From positions 1 to 64,000 of the forward strand of contig NZ_JABULH010000004.1 in NCBI RefSeq assembly GCF_013328205.1: a DNA stretch of 64,000 bases. The letters are read 5' to 3'. Within the stretch, counting starts at the first letter, position 1; every line of letters starts with the position of its first letter. The notes under the pieces were generated by a model. The model worked only from the letters and a program-made list of their open reading frames with translations, made no database searches and was not told the origin of the DNA. The translations under genes and the position numbers were made by a program. The stretch is from Sphingomonas hominis (GTDB lineage: Bacteria; Pseudomonadota; Alphaproteobacteria; Sphingomonadales; Sphingomonadaceae). This document shows positions 45,901-55,473 of this stretch, piece after piece.

Positions 45901-48584
45901 TTGGGCAACGCCGCCGATTGACGCGCGGTGAACTGCGCCGACTGGAACGGCACGCCGGTACCCGGCTGCCCTGCGCCCACCGTGACGTGGTAGCCGCCGG
46001 CGGCGACCGAGCGCACACCGTCCGGCGTCACCGAACTCAGGTCGCGCGGCGAGAGCGCGAATGCGATCTCGCGCGTCTCACCGGGGCGTAGCGCGACGCG
46101 CTGGAAGCCGCGCAAGGCGATTCGTGGCACGCCCGGCCGATCGGGGAAGGTGAGGTACAATTGCGCCACTTCCTCGCCCGCGCGGCTGCCGCGGTTGGTC
46201 ACGCGCGTGGTCACCCGCACGCCTGCCTCCGCGCCACCGCGCGCCGGTGTTACAGTGAGCGGCGCATAGTCAAACCGCGTGTAGCTGAGCCCATGACCGA
46301 ACGGGTACACGGGCGTTCCGGTAAAGTAGCGATAGGTTCGTCCGGTCATCGCATAATCGCCGAACGGCGGCAGGTCGGCAACGCTGCGGTAGAAGGTGAG
46401 CGGCAGACGCCCGGACGGGTTGGTGCGCCCGGTCAGGATGTTGGCCGCCGCGGTGCCGCCCGTCTCGCCCGGATACCAGGCCTCCAGGATGGCGGCGGCA
46501 TGGTCCTGCGCCCAGCTAAGATTGATCGGGCTGCCGTTCATCGCGACGAGGACGATCGGCTTGCCGGTGGCGCGCGCGACCTCCAGCATCGCGAGCTGGT
46601 CCGCCGGCAGGTCGAGCGTCGTCTTGTCGCCGCCTGCGAAGCCCGGCACCGACACGCCCGTTTCCTCCGCCTCCAGGTCGGATGTCAGTCCGACGACCGC
46701 GACCAGTACGTCCGCCGCCGCGGCTGCCCGCCGCAGGTCGGCGGCGGGCGTGCGCGACACGCGTTTCCACACCAGATCGACGCCGCTTCCCTCGACCCGG
46801 ATCGCGTAGCGTCGACCGCCTTGCAGATCGAGCGTGGTCATGCCGGGCAGGTCGTTCCAGCGCGCCTCGCGCCGATCCGAAACCAGCTTGCCGTCAAGCG
46901 TCATCGTTCCGCCCGCACCCGACAGACCCACGCGGTAGGTGCCGCTCTCGGGCGGCACCAGAAAGCCGGTCCACTCGGTGCGATGCACGTCGGCAACCTT
47001 CGGAAGGTCGAGATTGCGGTCGCCGACATCGGGCTCGATCCGCGTGGCGACGGGCGTGCTCTGGTACTTGGCCGCGGCGATCAGCTTCTCGCGCGTGCCG
47101 GGCGCGAAACGCGTCGGCATCGGCGTGACCGGGTTGAAGTAGCGCGCGAGCAGGCCGGGCTTGCCGTCGGGGGTCATCAGCGCGGCGGTCGGCACGCGGT
47201 CACCGTCGGTCACCGACTCCCCGAACGGCACCAGCGACACCTGCGCGCTGCCCATCGCGCCCTGCAATCCCTCCAGCACCGACACCGGATGCCCGGACAA
47301 AGGCGACGAGTAAATGCCGCGCAGCACGCGCGTCGCGTCACCCAGCGGCCCGATCACCGCGACCTTCACACCGGGTTTGAAGGGGAGAACGCCGTCGTTC
47401 TTAAGCAGCACCATCGACCGCTCGGCCGCCGTCAGCGCCAGGCGCCGATGCTCGGGCACGCCGACCATGCTGACGGGCACCGCCGCGCGCGCGCCGGCCA
47501 GACCGGGCAGGTCGCCGACGCGGTAGCGCGCGGCGAACAGGCGCACGAGGCTGCGGTCGAGATCCGCTTCGGTAATCAGACCGCGGCGCAGCGCCTCGCG
47601 GTAGCGGTCCTCCAGCCCGGCGGTGTCGTTCAGCGTCTCGGTGTTGCACTCATTGTCGACGCCCGCGCGTAATGCCGCAGCAACAGCGGTCGCGCCGTCC
47701 GGCGCATATTTGTGGTTGTCGGCGATGTCCTTCACCGCATCGCAGTCGGACACGACGTAGCCGGTGAACCCCCACGCGCCGCGCAGATGATCCTTGAGCA
47801 ACAGGTCGCTCGCGCAGGCGGGCTGACCGTCGATCCGGTTGTAGGCGCACATCACCGAACCCGCGCGTGCCTCGATCAGCGCGGCGCGGAACGCGGGCAA
47901 ATAGGTATCCTCCAGATCGTGCGCGGAGACGAAGACGTTGGCCTGATGCCGCGTGCCTTCGGGACCGCTGTGCACCGCGAAATGCTTGGGCGTCGCGATC
48001 ACCTGCGGTCGATCCGGGTTCGGTCCCTGCATGCCGGTCACGAACGCGACGCCCATCGCGGCGGTCAGATACGGGTCCTCACCGTAGGTTTCCTGGCCGC
48101 GCCCCCAGCGCGGATCGCGAAAGATGTTGATGTTGGGTGACCAGGTGTCGAGCCCGGTGCCGATCCGCCCGTTGCGGCCGGTCTGTCGTCCCAGCGTGTG
48201 CAGGCCGCGCACCTCCGTGCCGATCGCGCCCGCGACGTCGTGGACCAGCGGCGCGTCGAACGTCGCGGCAAGCCCGATCGGCTCGGGAAAGTTCGTGGCG
48301 GGGAGCGGCCCCAGCGCGCCGTGAAGCGACTCGGTCCACCAATTATGTGCCGGCACGCCGAGCCGCGGGATCGCCGGCGCGACATTCAGCATCTGCGACA
48401 GCTTCTCCTCGCGCGTCATGCGCGCGACCATCGCACGGGCCAGCGTCTCGGCCTCGTCGGCGGCCTGCGTGGCGGGGAGCGGGGCCTTGCTACCCGCTGT
48501 CGGAGCCGCGATCGGTGCCGCTCCGGTCAGGGCCGGGATCGCCGCTGCCGTTGTCAGCAGCACCGCGCCGATGGTTGCGCGCAT
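45897..48584 (-). CDS. GH3 beta-xylosidase/glucosidase with PA14 insert
   Basis: An 895-residue secreted GH3 enzyme. The barrel contains NWWTESLHGALG, DPRWGRGQETYGEDPYL, PKHFAVHSGPEG and nucleophile Asp280 (GYVVSDCDAV). The second domain has LLKNDGVLPF and is interrupted at about 465-615 by a PA14-like beta module (GLLARYFN, RTEWTGFLVPPESGTYRVGLSG, RYAIRVEG). A fibronectin-III-like domain closes the chain. The SDCDAV context and NWWTESLHG are typical of the beta-xylosidase/arabinosidase branch. PA14 inserts shape the active site and bind oligomers. The signal peptide covers the first 24 residues or so. It is 47 bp downstream of the acetylesterase-type gene and overlaps the GH27 start. Confidence 0.9.
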   Translation of the reverse strand: MRATIGAVLLTTAAAIPALTGAAPIAAPTAGSKAPLPATQAADEAETLARAMVARMTREEKLSQMLNVAPAIPRLGVPAHNWWTESLHGALGPLPATNFPEPIGLAATFDAPLVHDVAGAIGTEVRGLHTLGRQTGRNGRIGTGLDTWSPNINIFRDPRWGRGQETYGEDPYLTAAMGVAFVTGMQGPNPDRPQVIATPKHFAVHSGPEGTRHQANVFVSAHDLEDTYLPAFRAALIEARAGSVMCAYNRIDGQPACASDLLLKDHLRGAWGFTGYVVSDCDAVKDIADNHKYAPDGATAVAAALRAGVDNECNTETLNDTAGLEDRYREALRRGLITEADLDRSLVRLFAARYRVGDLPGLAGARAAVPVSMVGVPEHRRLALTAAERSMVLLKNDGVLPFKPGVKVAVIGPLGDATRVLRGIYSSPLSGHPVSVLEGLQGAMGSAQVSLVPFGESVTDGDRVPTAALMTPDGKPGLLARYFNPVTPMPTRFAPGTREKLIAAAKYQSTPVATRIEPDVGDRNLDLPKVADVHRTEWTGFLVPPESGTYRVGLSGAGGTMTLDGKLVSDRREARWNDLPGMTTLDLQGGRRYAIRVEGSGVDLVWKRVSRTPAADLRRAAAAADVLVAVVGLTSDLEAEETGVSVPGFAGGDKTTLDLPADQLAMLEVARATGKPIVLVAMNGSPINLSWAQDHAAAILEAWYPGETGGTAAANILTGRTNPSGRLPLTFYRSVADLPPFGDYAMTGRTYRYFTGTPVYPFGHGLSYTRFDYAPLTVTPARGGAEAGVRVTTRVTNRGSRAGEEVAQLYLTFPDRPGVPRIALRGFQRVALRPGETREIAFALSPRDLSSVTPDGVRSVAAGGYHVTVGAGQPGTGVPFQSAQFTARQSAALPK

Positions 48585-48631
48585 GATCGTCTTCTCCCCC
48601 TTTGGTGCGCCTTGTGCGCCGACAATGTCTG

Positions 48632-50608
48632 TTACGGCGCGCTCGTCACCGGCACCTCGAATGTACCGACAGGCAGCCCCGCCTCGTCGGCGAGGTTGGT
48701 GACCGGCGCGTCGGCCCAGGCGTAGCGGACGCGGGTCACCGGCCGTCCGTCGCCCGGCAGCGTCACCTCACTGCCGGTCACGACACCCATCGCGTATCGG
48801 CACGTTCCGGCACCCGCGCCGCACAATTCGAACCCGATCGCGCGCGCGGCACTGCGCGCGTGCAGCGCACCGGTAACGCCGGAAAAGCGCAGCGTGACGC
48901 CGCTGTCGCCACTCGCGCTCGCGGCGGCGATCGCCGGTCCGGACGGCGCGATCGGCTCGCGGTACACCGCGGCGCGCATCACGCGGGCTAGCCGCTGCCC
49001 CACCTCGTGCTTCTCGCCCGGATGAATGTCGAGCGCGTCGCCCAAGTCGAGCGCGACCGCGATGCCCGCGTGCGCGTCCGCGGCGGCGACGCGGCGCTGC
49101 GCGTCGCGCACGTCGCCCCATCCGCTCTCGCCCGGCCGGGTCGAAGGCGCGCCGTAGTTTGCGAGCTGAACGATCGCGAAGCCCGTCTCCGGTGTGCCGA
49201 ACCGTTTCCGCCAGTCGGCGATCAGCGCTGTCATCCGCCGGTCGTAGCCCGGGATACCGGTATCCGACTCGCCCTGATACCAGGCGACCCCCGCGAGCTG
49301 CGTCGGGCCGAGCGGCGCGATCATCGCATTGTAGAGCGTGCCCGCGCCGTTGATGTCGTCCCACGGCACCCGCGGCGCGGCACCGGCCAGTCGCTTTGCG
49401 ATCGCATAGCGCCAGCCGTCGCCGATCGCGACGCTGCTGCCGTCGGCGAACGACAGCCGCATCGTCTCCGCCGGGCCGGTCATCCCGCCGTACGCGTACA
49501 CGTCGTCGTCGTTGACGGTAATAACGTTGCGACCGGCCTTCAACGTACCCGCTAGTAGCGCGTAAACGCGCGAGGCGGGGGCGAGGCTGCTGCCGCCGAC
49601 GCCGACACCGTTGACCCAGGTCCGATCGGCATCGTCGACGCGGCCGAGCACCAACGTGGCTGCGCCGCGCGCCTGCTCGGCCGTCACGTCGACCGTGCGC
49701 TGATACCACAGCATGCCGTTATAGTCGGCAAGTTCGGGCACGCCCCACGTCTCGACATTGCTCATGACCGGCACCGGGCGCCAGTCGAGCGCCGCGTCCG
49801 GTTGCCACGGTTCGCGGCCCGCCGCGTCGCCCGAGCCCGCGCGCCACCATTCTTCCCAGATCGACGAGGCCTGGCGGTTCGCTGCCGCAGGATCGCGCGC
49901 GTAGAGCCGCAGCAGGTCGGCAGGCGCGCCCATGCCGGCCTGGCGCAATGCCGGATCGCTCATCCACGCGCTGATCCGCGAACCGCCCCAGCTCGAGTGG
50001 ATCGCGCCGATCGGCACCTTGGCGGTGCGCCGCAGCGACTGCACCATGTAGAAGCATGCGGCGGAGAACGTTGGAACGCTCGCTGCATCCGCGACCACCC
50101 ACGCGGGTTGCGTGTCGAACCGTGCCGCCGGCGTGGCGGCGGAAACCTTGGCGACCGTCAGCAACCGCAGCTGCTCGTCGCGTTCCGGATGCGCGTCGGG
50201 GATCAGGTCCTGCGCCTGCGACACCTGCAATTCCATGTTGCTCTGGCCCGAGCACAGGAACACGTCGCCGATCAGGATGTCGTGCAGCGCCACCGCCCCG
50301 CTCGGCGCCGCAATCGTCAGGTCGTAGGGACCGCCGGCCGCCATCGCGGGCAGGCGCGCGTCGAACCGGCCGGCCTTGTCGGTGCGCGTGGTGACGCTTC
50401 GACCCGCCAGCGCGATCATTACCGTCTCGTTCGGCGCGGCTTGTCCGCTCAGCACGATCGGGCGTCCGCGCTGGACCACCGCGTGGTCGCTCAACACGCC
50501 GTCGAGGCGGGGCGCGGCCAGCACCGGTGTCGCACCCGCGAGCAGCATCGCGCACAGGCTTAGGCGGGCGAGGGTGGTCGGCATGGCGAAGGGCTTTCGG
50601 TGGGTCAC
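48632..50608 (-). CDS. sialate O-acetylesterase-family (SASA) esterase
   Basis: A 658-residue secreted SGNH-type esterase. FLCSGQSNMELQ carries the Ser nucleophile (about residue 123 with this start) and DALDIHPGEKHEVG the Asp-x-x-His pair; IGAIHSSWGGSRISAWM and GVAWYQGESDTG are the other family blocks. A galactose-binding-like domain is inserted between them (YNGMLWYQRTVDV, GRVDDADRTWVNGVGVG). Family members deacetylate sialic acid, or xylan/pectin oligomers. No sialic-acid genes are nearby, so hemicellulose deacetylation is inferred. The GTG at 50608 overlaps the halogenase stop by GTGA; the ATG at 50584 is an alternative with a more standard signal peptide start. It is the third gene of the receptor-2 operon. 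Confidence 0.87.
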   Translation of the reverse strand: MTHRKPFAMPTTLARLSLCAMLLAGATPVLAAPRLDGVLSDHAVVQRGRPIVLSGQAAPNETVMIALAGRSVTTRTDKAGRFDARLPAMAAGGPYDLTIAAPSGAVALHDILIGDVFLCSGQSNMELQVSQAQDLIPDAHPERDEQLRLLTVAKVSAATPAARFDTQPAWVVADAASVPTFSAACFYMVQSLRRTAKVPIGAIHSSWGGSRISAWMSDPALRQAGMGAPADLLRLYARDPAAANRQASSIWEEWWRAGSGDAAGREPWQPDAALDWRPVPVMSNVETWGVPELADYNGMLWYQRTVDVTAEQARGAATLVLGRVDDADRTWVNGVGVGGSSLAPASRVYALLAGTLKAGRNVITVNDDDVYAYGGMTGPAETMRLSFADGSSVAIGDGWRYAIAKRLAGAAPRVPWDDINGAGTLYNAMIAPLGPTQLAGVAWYQGESDTGIPGYDRRMTALIADWRKRFGTPETGFAIVQLANYGAPSTRPGESGWGDVRDAQRRVAAADAHAGIAVALDLGDALDIHPGEKHEVGQRLARVMRAAVYREPIAPSGPAIAAASASGDSGVTLRFSGVTGALHARSAARAIGFELCGAGAGTCRYAMGVVTGSEVTLPGDGRPVTRVRYAWADAPVTNLADEAGLPVGTFEVPVTSAP

Positions 50609-52146
50609 AACGGCTGCATGCCGTGCTGGACGATGCGGTCGATCAGCGCGCGGTGCGCCGGCAGGCTGCGCAACAGGCGGTCGGTGCTGATCTGGTTGTC
50701 GCGCCGCGCGCGGCGCGCGGTCGCGGCGTCCCGCTCGATCGTGCCGGGCGGCAACGCGGTTCGCGCGCCCATGCCGTAGAGGACATATTGGTAGCTGGCG
50801 GAAGGGAACACCTCGTCCGCGCGGTCGAACTCCTCGTGCAGCCATGGCGACTGATATCGCCACAGCGCCATCAGCTCGCGCAGCCGGTCGGGCATCGTCT
50901 CGGCACGCGCATTGTCGCGCCAGAAATCGGTGTCGGTGCGCTGCGTCAACGCATAATGCAGCTTGAGGAAGTCGATGATCCGGCCCCAGCGATAGGCGGT
51001 GGTGTCGTTGAACCGCCGCGCGACCACGTCCATCACCTCGCGGCACGCCGGCATCTGCTCGGCGATGATCTTTGCCGACAGTTCGATCAGCACGATCGCC
51101 GACGCTTCGAGCGGTTCCAGGAAGCCCGCCGCCAGCCCCACCGCGACGCAATTGCGCACCCAGAAGCGCTCGCGGTGGCCGGCGCGGATCGACAGCCGCC
51201 GGATCGGCAAGTCACGTGCCGCCGCACCCAGATAGTCGCGCAACTCGCGCTCGGCGGTCTCGACGTCGACGTGGCTGCTGGAGAAAACGTGCCCGACCCC
51301 GCGCCGGGTCGGCAGGCCGATGTCCCAAATCCACCCGGCCGTTTGCGCGGTCGAGATCGTATGGCTCGCGATCGGCGCGTCGGGGCGATCGTAGGGCACT
51401 TGGACGGCGAGGGCGGTGTCGCAGAACAAGGTATCGCTGCACGAGCGGAACGGGACCTTCATCGCCCCGCCGATCAACAGTGCGGCGAAGCCGGTGCAGT
51501 CGACGAACAGGTCGCCCTCGATCGTCTGCCCCTGCGCGGTGTCGAGGCGGTCGATGTCGCCTTGCTCGTCAAGGTGAATCTCGGTCACGTCGGCCAGCAC
51601 GTGGCGAACGCCCAGCTTCTCGCAGCAATGGCGTTGCAGGAAGTGAGAGAACTTGCCCGCGTCGAGATGGTAGGCGTAATTCGCCTGCCCCTCATATTCC
51701 GGCGTCGTGATCGTCTTTGGCGCCAGACCCTGGTCGCAGATGCGGCCTTGCGAGGTTACCGCGTCGCAGAACGTGTCGCCGCCGTCGTCGGCGAGCCAGT
51801 GCGGTGCGAGGTTCACCTGCCCGAACTGCTGCGGCAGCATCAGCGGATGGTAATAGCCGTCGTCGACTGCGCCGGTGGTCCAACGGTTGAAGCGCGCGCC
51901 CTGCTTGAACGCGGCATCGCACTCACGAAAGAAATCTGTCTCGGATACGCCCATCTGGCGCAACGTGCTGCGCAGCGTCGGCCAGGTCCCTTCGCCGACC
52001 CCGATGATCGGCACATTGGGTGATTCCACCAGCGTCACGGTGAAGCCGTGTGGGCGGCGTGCCTGGTGCCGCGCGGCGATGATGCCCGCGGTCAGCCAGC
52101 CGGCGGTTCCGCCGCCCACGATCACGATGTTCTTGATCTCGTTCAT
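50605..52146 (-). CDS. tryptophan-halogenase family protein E
   Basis: A 513-residue FAD-dependent halogenase homologue of a different branch from A-D. It has GGGTAGW at 11-17, GVGEGTWP at 49-56 in place of GVGEATIP, Lys81 in DAAFKQGARF, WIWDIG at 272-277 where A, B and D have WxWRIP, and EPLEASA at 344-350 (Glu347 kept, Ser replaced by Ala). FAD binding and the catalytic Lys are therefore kept, but the substrate and halide sites differ. It lies 63 bp downstream of TonB receptor 2 and overlaps the following esterase gene. Such receptor-linked halogenases recur in Caulobacter, Xanthomonas and sphingomonads with SapC and cupin neighbours; no natural substrate is established. Confidence 0.88.
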   Translation of the reverse strand: MNEIKNIVIVGGGTAGWLTAGIIAARHQARRPHGFTVTLVESPNVPIIGVGEGTWPTLRSTLRQMGVSETDFFRECDAAFKQGARFNRWTTGAVDDGYYHPLMLPQQFGQVNLAPHWLADDGGDTFCDAVTSQGRICDQGLAPKTITTPEYEGQANYAYHLDAGKFSHFLQRHCCEKLGVRHVLADVTEIHLDEQGDIDRLDTAQGQTIEGDLFVDCTGFAALLIGGAMKVPFRSCSDTLFCDTALAVQVPYDRPDAPIASHTISTAQTAGWIWDIGLPTRRGVGHVFSSSHVDVETAERELRDYLGAAARDLPIRRLSIRAGHRERFWVRNCVAVGLAAGFLEPLEASAIVLIELSAKIIAEQMPACREVMDVVARRFNDTTAYRWGRIIDFLKLHYALTQRTDTDFWRDNARAETMPDRLRELMALWRYQSPWLHEEFDRADEVFPSASYQYVLYGMGARTALPPGTIERDAATARRARRDNQISTDRLLRSLPAHRALIDRIVQHGMQPL

Positions 52147-52209
52147 GGCAAAACGTGTTCGAAAAAACGGCGGAGCGCAACCAGGTCGCGCCCCGCCAGG
52201 GAGGAGACC

Positions 52210-55200
52210 TCAGAAACGATAGCGGACACCCGCGGAGTAACGGCGACCGTAATCGAACACGTCGAGCAACTGGTTGCCGTAGCGGCCGTGCGTGCTCTGC
52301 TGGTTGTTGTTGATGTTCAACGCTTCGGCGAAGACGCTGAAGTTCTTGTTGATGTCGTAGCTCGACGTCAGGTCGATCTGGAAGCTCTGATCGACGAAGG
52401 TCGGCTCGGCACCGAACGAACCGGTGTTCTGGTTCTGCCCGAACTGGAGCAGATACTCGTCACGCCAGTTGAGCGCGGTGCGGAACTGGAAGCCGTTCTT
52501 GTCATAGAAGCCGACGAAATTGGCTGAGTTGGCGAGGCCGGTGACCGCGAAGCCCGACTGGCTGATGTTGGTCGGATCATACGGCCGATTCGTGTCCACC
52601 AGCGTGCCGTTGGCCTGGAAGCCAAAACCGGTGTCGCCGAACACCTGCTGCCACGCCACTTCGATGCCGCGCACGGTCGCGTCTGGACCATTCACCTGCT
52701 GCGACACCGCGAAGCTGGCGAGCTGGCCCGTGGTCGGATCGATCAACCCGTTGATCGGCTGCCGTGTCACGCCCGCGACCACGAAGTTGCTGACGTTCTT
52801 CAGAAACAACCCGACCGACAGGTAAGAGTTGCGCTTGTAATACCATTCCGCGCCGATATCGAAATTGTCGGCCAGATGGGGTTTCAGGTTCGGGTTGCCG
52901 CCGCTGGCGTTCAGCGCGCCGATCCGCTGCCCGTTGCCGACGTTCAAAACCGGATTGAGCAGGCTCAGCGTCGGCCGCGTCAGGGTCCGCGACGCATCGA
53001 AGCGCACGATCAGATTGTCGGTCAGCTCCAGCTTCGCATCCAGGCTGGGCAGCAGATAGGAGTAGGAGCTGTCATTCCGCACCGGCTGAACCTCGGTGTA
53101 GGTCGGAATGCTCAGCAAGGTTCGATCGGCGGTGCTGGTCACCAATGCGGTCGGAAGACGACCCTGTCCGGTTGCTATCAGCGAGGTATATTCGTTCCGC
53201 ACGCCCGCGTTCAGCGTGAACGGCAACCCGCCAAGCTCGGTGCGGAAGTTCGCGGCCAGATAGAGCGACCATGTCCGCTCGCGTACGCGCAACACGCTGC
53301 CCGGATCGACCTGTTCGTCGAAACTGCCGGTGAAACCGTTGACGTTGGCGTAGTTGAACCCGGGCACGTTCTGCGCCTGCGGATTGCCCTGGCTGCTCAG
53401 GAAGTTCTGATAGTCGCTAGGACGGAACACGAACACCGACGGCGGCAGGCTGCCATCGAAGCCGGGAATGAACTTGTTGAGGCTAATCGATCCGCGATAC
53501 AAGCTGTCCGGCAGCGGTGCGATACCCGCCGAGCCGCCAGACGGTGCGCCGTACCCGGCATAGGCCTGCCAGAAGTTGTTGGTGAACGTGCTCTCGTTGC
53601 GGAAATTGAACGTGTCCTGATAATATTGGCCGCCGGCCTTCAGCGTCAGGTCGTCCTGCTTCCACGTCGCATTGCCGCGGAACTGGATCAGCTCGTCGGT
53701 ATTGTGCTGCGTCTGGTTGACCGCGACGTGCGATCCGATCACCGAGCGATCGGCCCAGGCAGCCGAATTACCCGCCGGTCCGAAATTGCTGATCGAGGGG
53801 AAGGCGTCGCTGCTGTCACCGTCGATCGTGAAGCGCAGATTGTTGCCGAGCCGCGTGCCGTAACCGATATCACCGTTCTGGCTGCCGATAATACGACCGG
53901 GGTTCAGCCAGCTCTTGGCGTAAGCACCGTCGGCTTCGAGCGTCAGATTGTCATTAACGTCATACTTGACGTTCAGGCCGGTCTGGTTGGTCTGCAGCAA
54001 CTGCTTGTTGAGCGCGGCGGTGAAGTCGGTCGGCGTTCCGGCCTGCGTGAAGTCGACCGCAACACCATTCTCGTCCAGTGTCACGTTGCGCAGGTCGCCC
54101 TGGTTGAACCAGACGCCGAACGCGTAATTGTTCGAGGTGATTTCCTGGCGCGAGAAATTGTTGTCGAGCGTCACCATCAGCGCGTCGGTCGGGTGATATT
54201 GCAGCGAGATCCGCGCATCGACGCGCTCGTCCTCGACCCGCTGCTGTTCGGCGCCATATTGCTGGGGGAAGAAGCCGGTGATGGTGCGGGCGTCGCTGGC
54301 GGGTACGCCGGTGCCTGGATCGCGCGGATTACAGGTCGACGCCGTGCTGCCGGTCAGCTGACATGGTGCGAAGAAACCGCCGGGCGTACCCGAGACGTAG
54401 ACGCGGTTGGTATCGGTATCACGCCGCGTGTAGATCACGTCGGCCAGCACGCCGAGTGTTTCGTCGGCATTGGTGCTGCTGATCAGCAATCCCGCGGTCG
54501 GCACAACCTTGCCCGAACGGTCCTGGATCGATCCCGAACCGCTCGCCGCCAGGCGGAAGCCGGGGTGATCGAACGGATTAGGAAAGCCGATGTTGACCGT
54601 GGCACCGATCGAGCTCGACGCGAGCGAAACGTCGGGCGTCTTGAGCACGCTCAACTGTCCGATGAAGTCGACGCCGACCGTGCTGAAGTCAATTTGCCGG
54701 TTGCCTGTCGCGGTCGAGATGCGGCGCCCGTCGTACAGGGTGGTGTTGAAGTCGTTGCCGAAGCCGCGAACAGTGATGCCGGTCGGCTCGCCACGCGAAC
54801 CCGAGCGCTGGATCGACACGCCGGGCAGGCGTTGCAGCGACGCGGCGACGTTCGAATCGGGGAACTTGCCGATATCCTCGGCCGAAATGACGTCGACAAC
54901 ACCCGAGGATGATCGCTTCAGGTCGAGGTTGCGCTGGAGCGAGCCGCGCAGGCCGGTGACGATGATGTCCTCGCCGGTGACGCTGTTGCCCTGCGAGGTA
55001 TCGGGCGCGGTTACCGTATCCTGAGGCTGTCCGGCTTCCTGCGCCGAGGTGGTGTTGGCAGTCGCGGGCACTGCCGGCTGTGCCGCGTTCGGCTGGCTGG
55101 TGGTGCTGTTCTGAAGGCTGGACTGATCCTGCGCCAACGCCGGGCTCGCCCAGGCCAATGCAGCCAGGCTGGTGGCGCCGGCCAGCAGGCCGAGTCGCTT

Positions 55201-55245
55201 CGACAGAAGACCGGTTCCGGAGCGCGCGCGAACGTATTGCTGCAT
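52210..55245 (-). CDS. TonB-dependent receptor 2 (large, carbohydrate type)
   Basis: A 1011-residue outer-membrane receptor. The signal peptide reaches about residue 38 (ASPALAQ). A low-complexity linker rich in Gln, Thr, Ala and Asn runs to about 90, then the plug (EDIIVTGLRGSLQRNLDLKRS, SAEDIGKFPDSNVAASLQRLPGVSIQR, GITVRGFGNDFNTTLYDGRR) and the barrel, ending in YGRRYSAGVRYRF. It heads a minus-strand operon with halogenase E, an acetylesterase-type protein, GH3 and GH27. The ribosome site AGGGG precedes the ATG. The cotranscribed GH27 and PA14-GH3 suggest a branched, galactose- or arabinose-bearing oligosaccharide as ligand. Dozens of family members per genome are usual in sphingomonads. 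Confidence 0.92.
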   Translation of the reverse strand: MQQYVRARSGTGLLSKRLGLLAGATSLAALAWASPALAQDQSSLQNSTTSQPNAAQPAVPATANTTSAQEAGQPQDTVTAPDTSQGNSVTGEDIIVTGLRGSLQRNLDLKRSSSGVVDVISAEDIGKFPDSNVAASLQRLPGVSIQRSGSRGEPTGITVRGFGNDFNTTLYDGRRISTATGNRQIDFSTVGVDFIGQLSVLKTPDVSLASSSIGATVNIGFPNPFDHPGFRLAASGSGSIQDRSGKVVPTAGLLISSTNADETLGVLADVIYTRRDTDTNRVYVSGTPGGFFAPCQLTGSTASTCNPRDPGTGVPASDARTITGFFPQQYGAEQQRVEDERVDARISLQYHPTDALMVTLDNNFSRQEITSNNYAFGVWFNQGDLRNVTLDENGVAVDFTQAGTPTDFTAALNKQLLQTNQTGLNVKYDVNDNLTLEADGAYAKSWLNPGRIIGSQNGDIGYGTRLGNNLRFTIDGDSSDAFPSISNFGPAGNSAAWADRSVIGSHVAVNQTQHNTDELIQFRGNATWKQDDLTLKAGGQYYQDTFNFRNESTFTNNFWQAYAGYGAPSGGSAGIAPLPDSLYRGSISLNKFIPGFDGSLPPSVFVFRPSDYQNFLSSQGNPQAQNVPGFNYANVNGFTGSFDEQVDPGSVLRVRERTWSLYLAANFRTELGGLPFTLNAGVRNEYTSLIATGQGRLPTALVTSTADRTLLSIPTYTEVQPVRNDSSYSYLLPSLDAKLELTDNLIVRFDASRTLTRPTLSLLNPVLNVGNGQRIGALNASGGNPNLKPHLADNFDIGAEWYYKRNSYLSVGLFLKNVSNFVVAGVTRQPINGLIDPTTGQLASFAVSQQVNGPDATVRGIEVAWQQVFGDTGFGFQANGTLVDTNRPYDPTNISQSGFAVTGLANSANFVGFYDKNGFQFRTALNWRDEYLLQFGQNQNTGSFGAEPTFVDQSFQIDLTSSYDINKNFSVFAEALNINNNQQSTHGRYGNQLLDVFDYGRRYSAGVRYRF

Positions 55246-55350
55246 TTCATCATCCCCTCTTACCGACCTGCGTCTCGCCTTCTGTTGCGGCTATTGGCAG
55301 GTCTTCGATCCGGCAGGGTCGCGGGCCGCGTGAGCACCCCGGAACGTCTG

Positions 55351-55364
55351 CGTTAGCGCTCACA
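55351..55364. promoter_or_regulatory. LacI-type operator between receptor 2 and sapC
   Basis: On the minus strand TGTGAGCGCTAACG, three mismatches from TGGTAGCGCTAACA but with the invariant AGCGCT core. It lies 106 bp upstream of TonB receptor 2 and 110 bp before sapC, in a 228-bp divergent region with no other recognisable gene. Confidence 0.5.
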
Positions 55365-55473
55365 TACCAAGCGCGATGATGGTTTGCAATCAATTGTCTG
55401 AGTGATAGGCGTTGTTTGCCGCTGCTTGTTTCGGCACGGCCCATAATCAATCACTTGGAGGGGAGGGCGCGCG

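Noticed and set aside
48632-50608. Sialic acid catabolism suggested by the sialate O-acetylesterase family name
   Set aside because: No sialidase, NanA/NanK/NanE or sialate transporter gene is present. The family also deacetylates plant glycans, which fits the context better.
52876-54912. 678-codon open frame on the plus strand opposite TonB receptor 2
   Set aside because: A shadow of the receptor in GC-rich DNA: Arg/Gly/Val-rich, no recognisable domain, no ribosome site, fully antisense to a certain gene.
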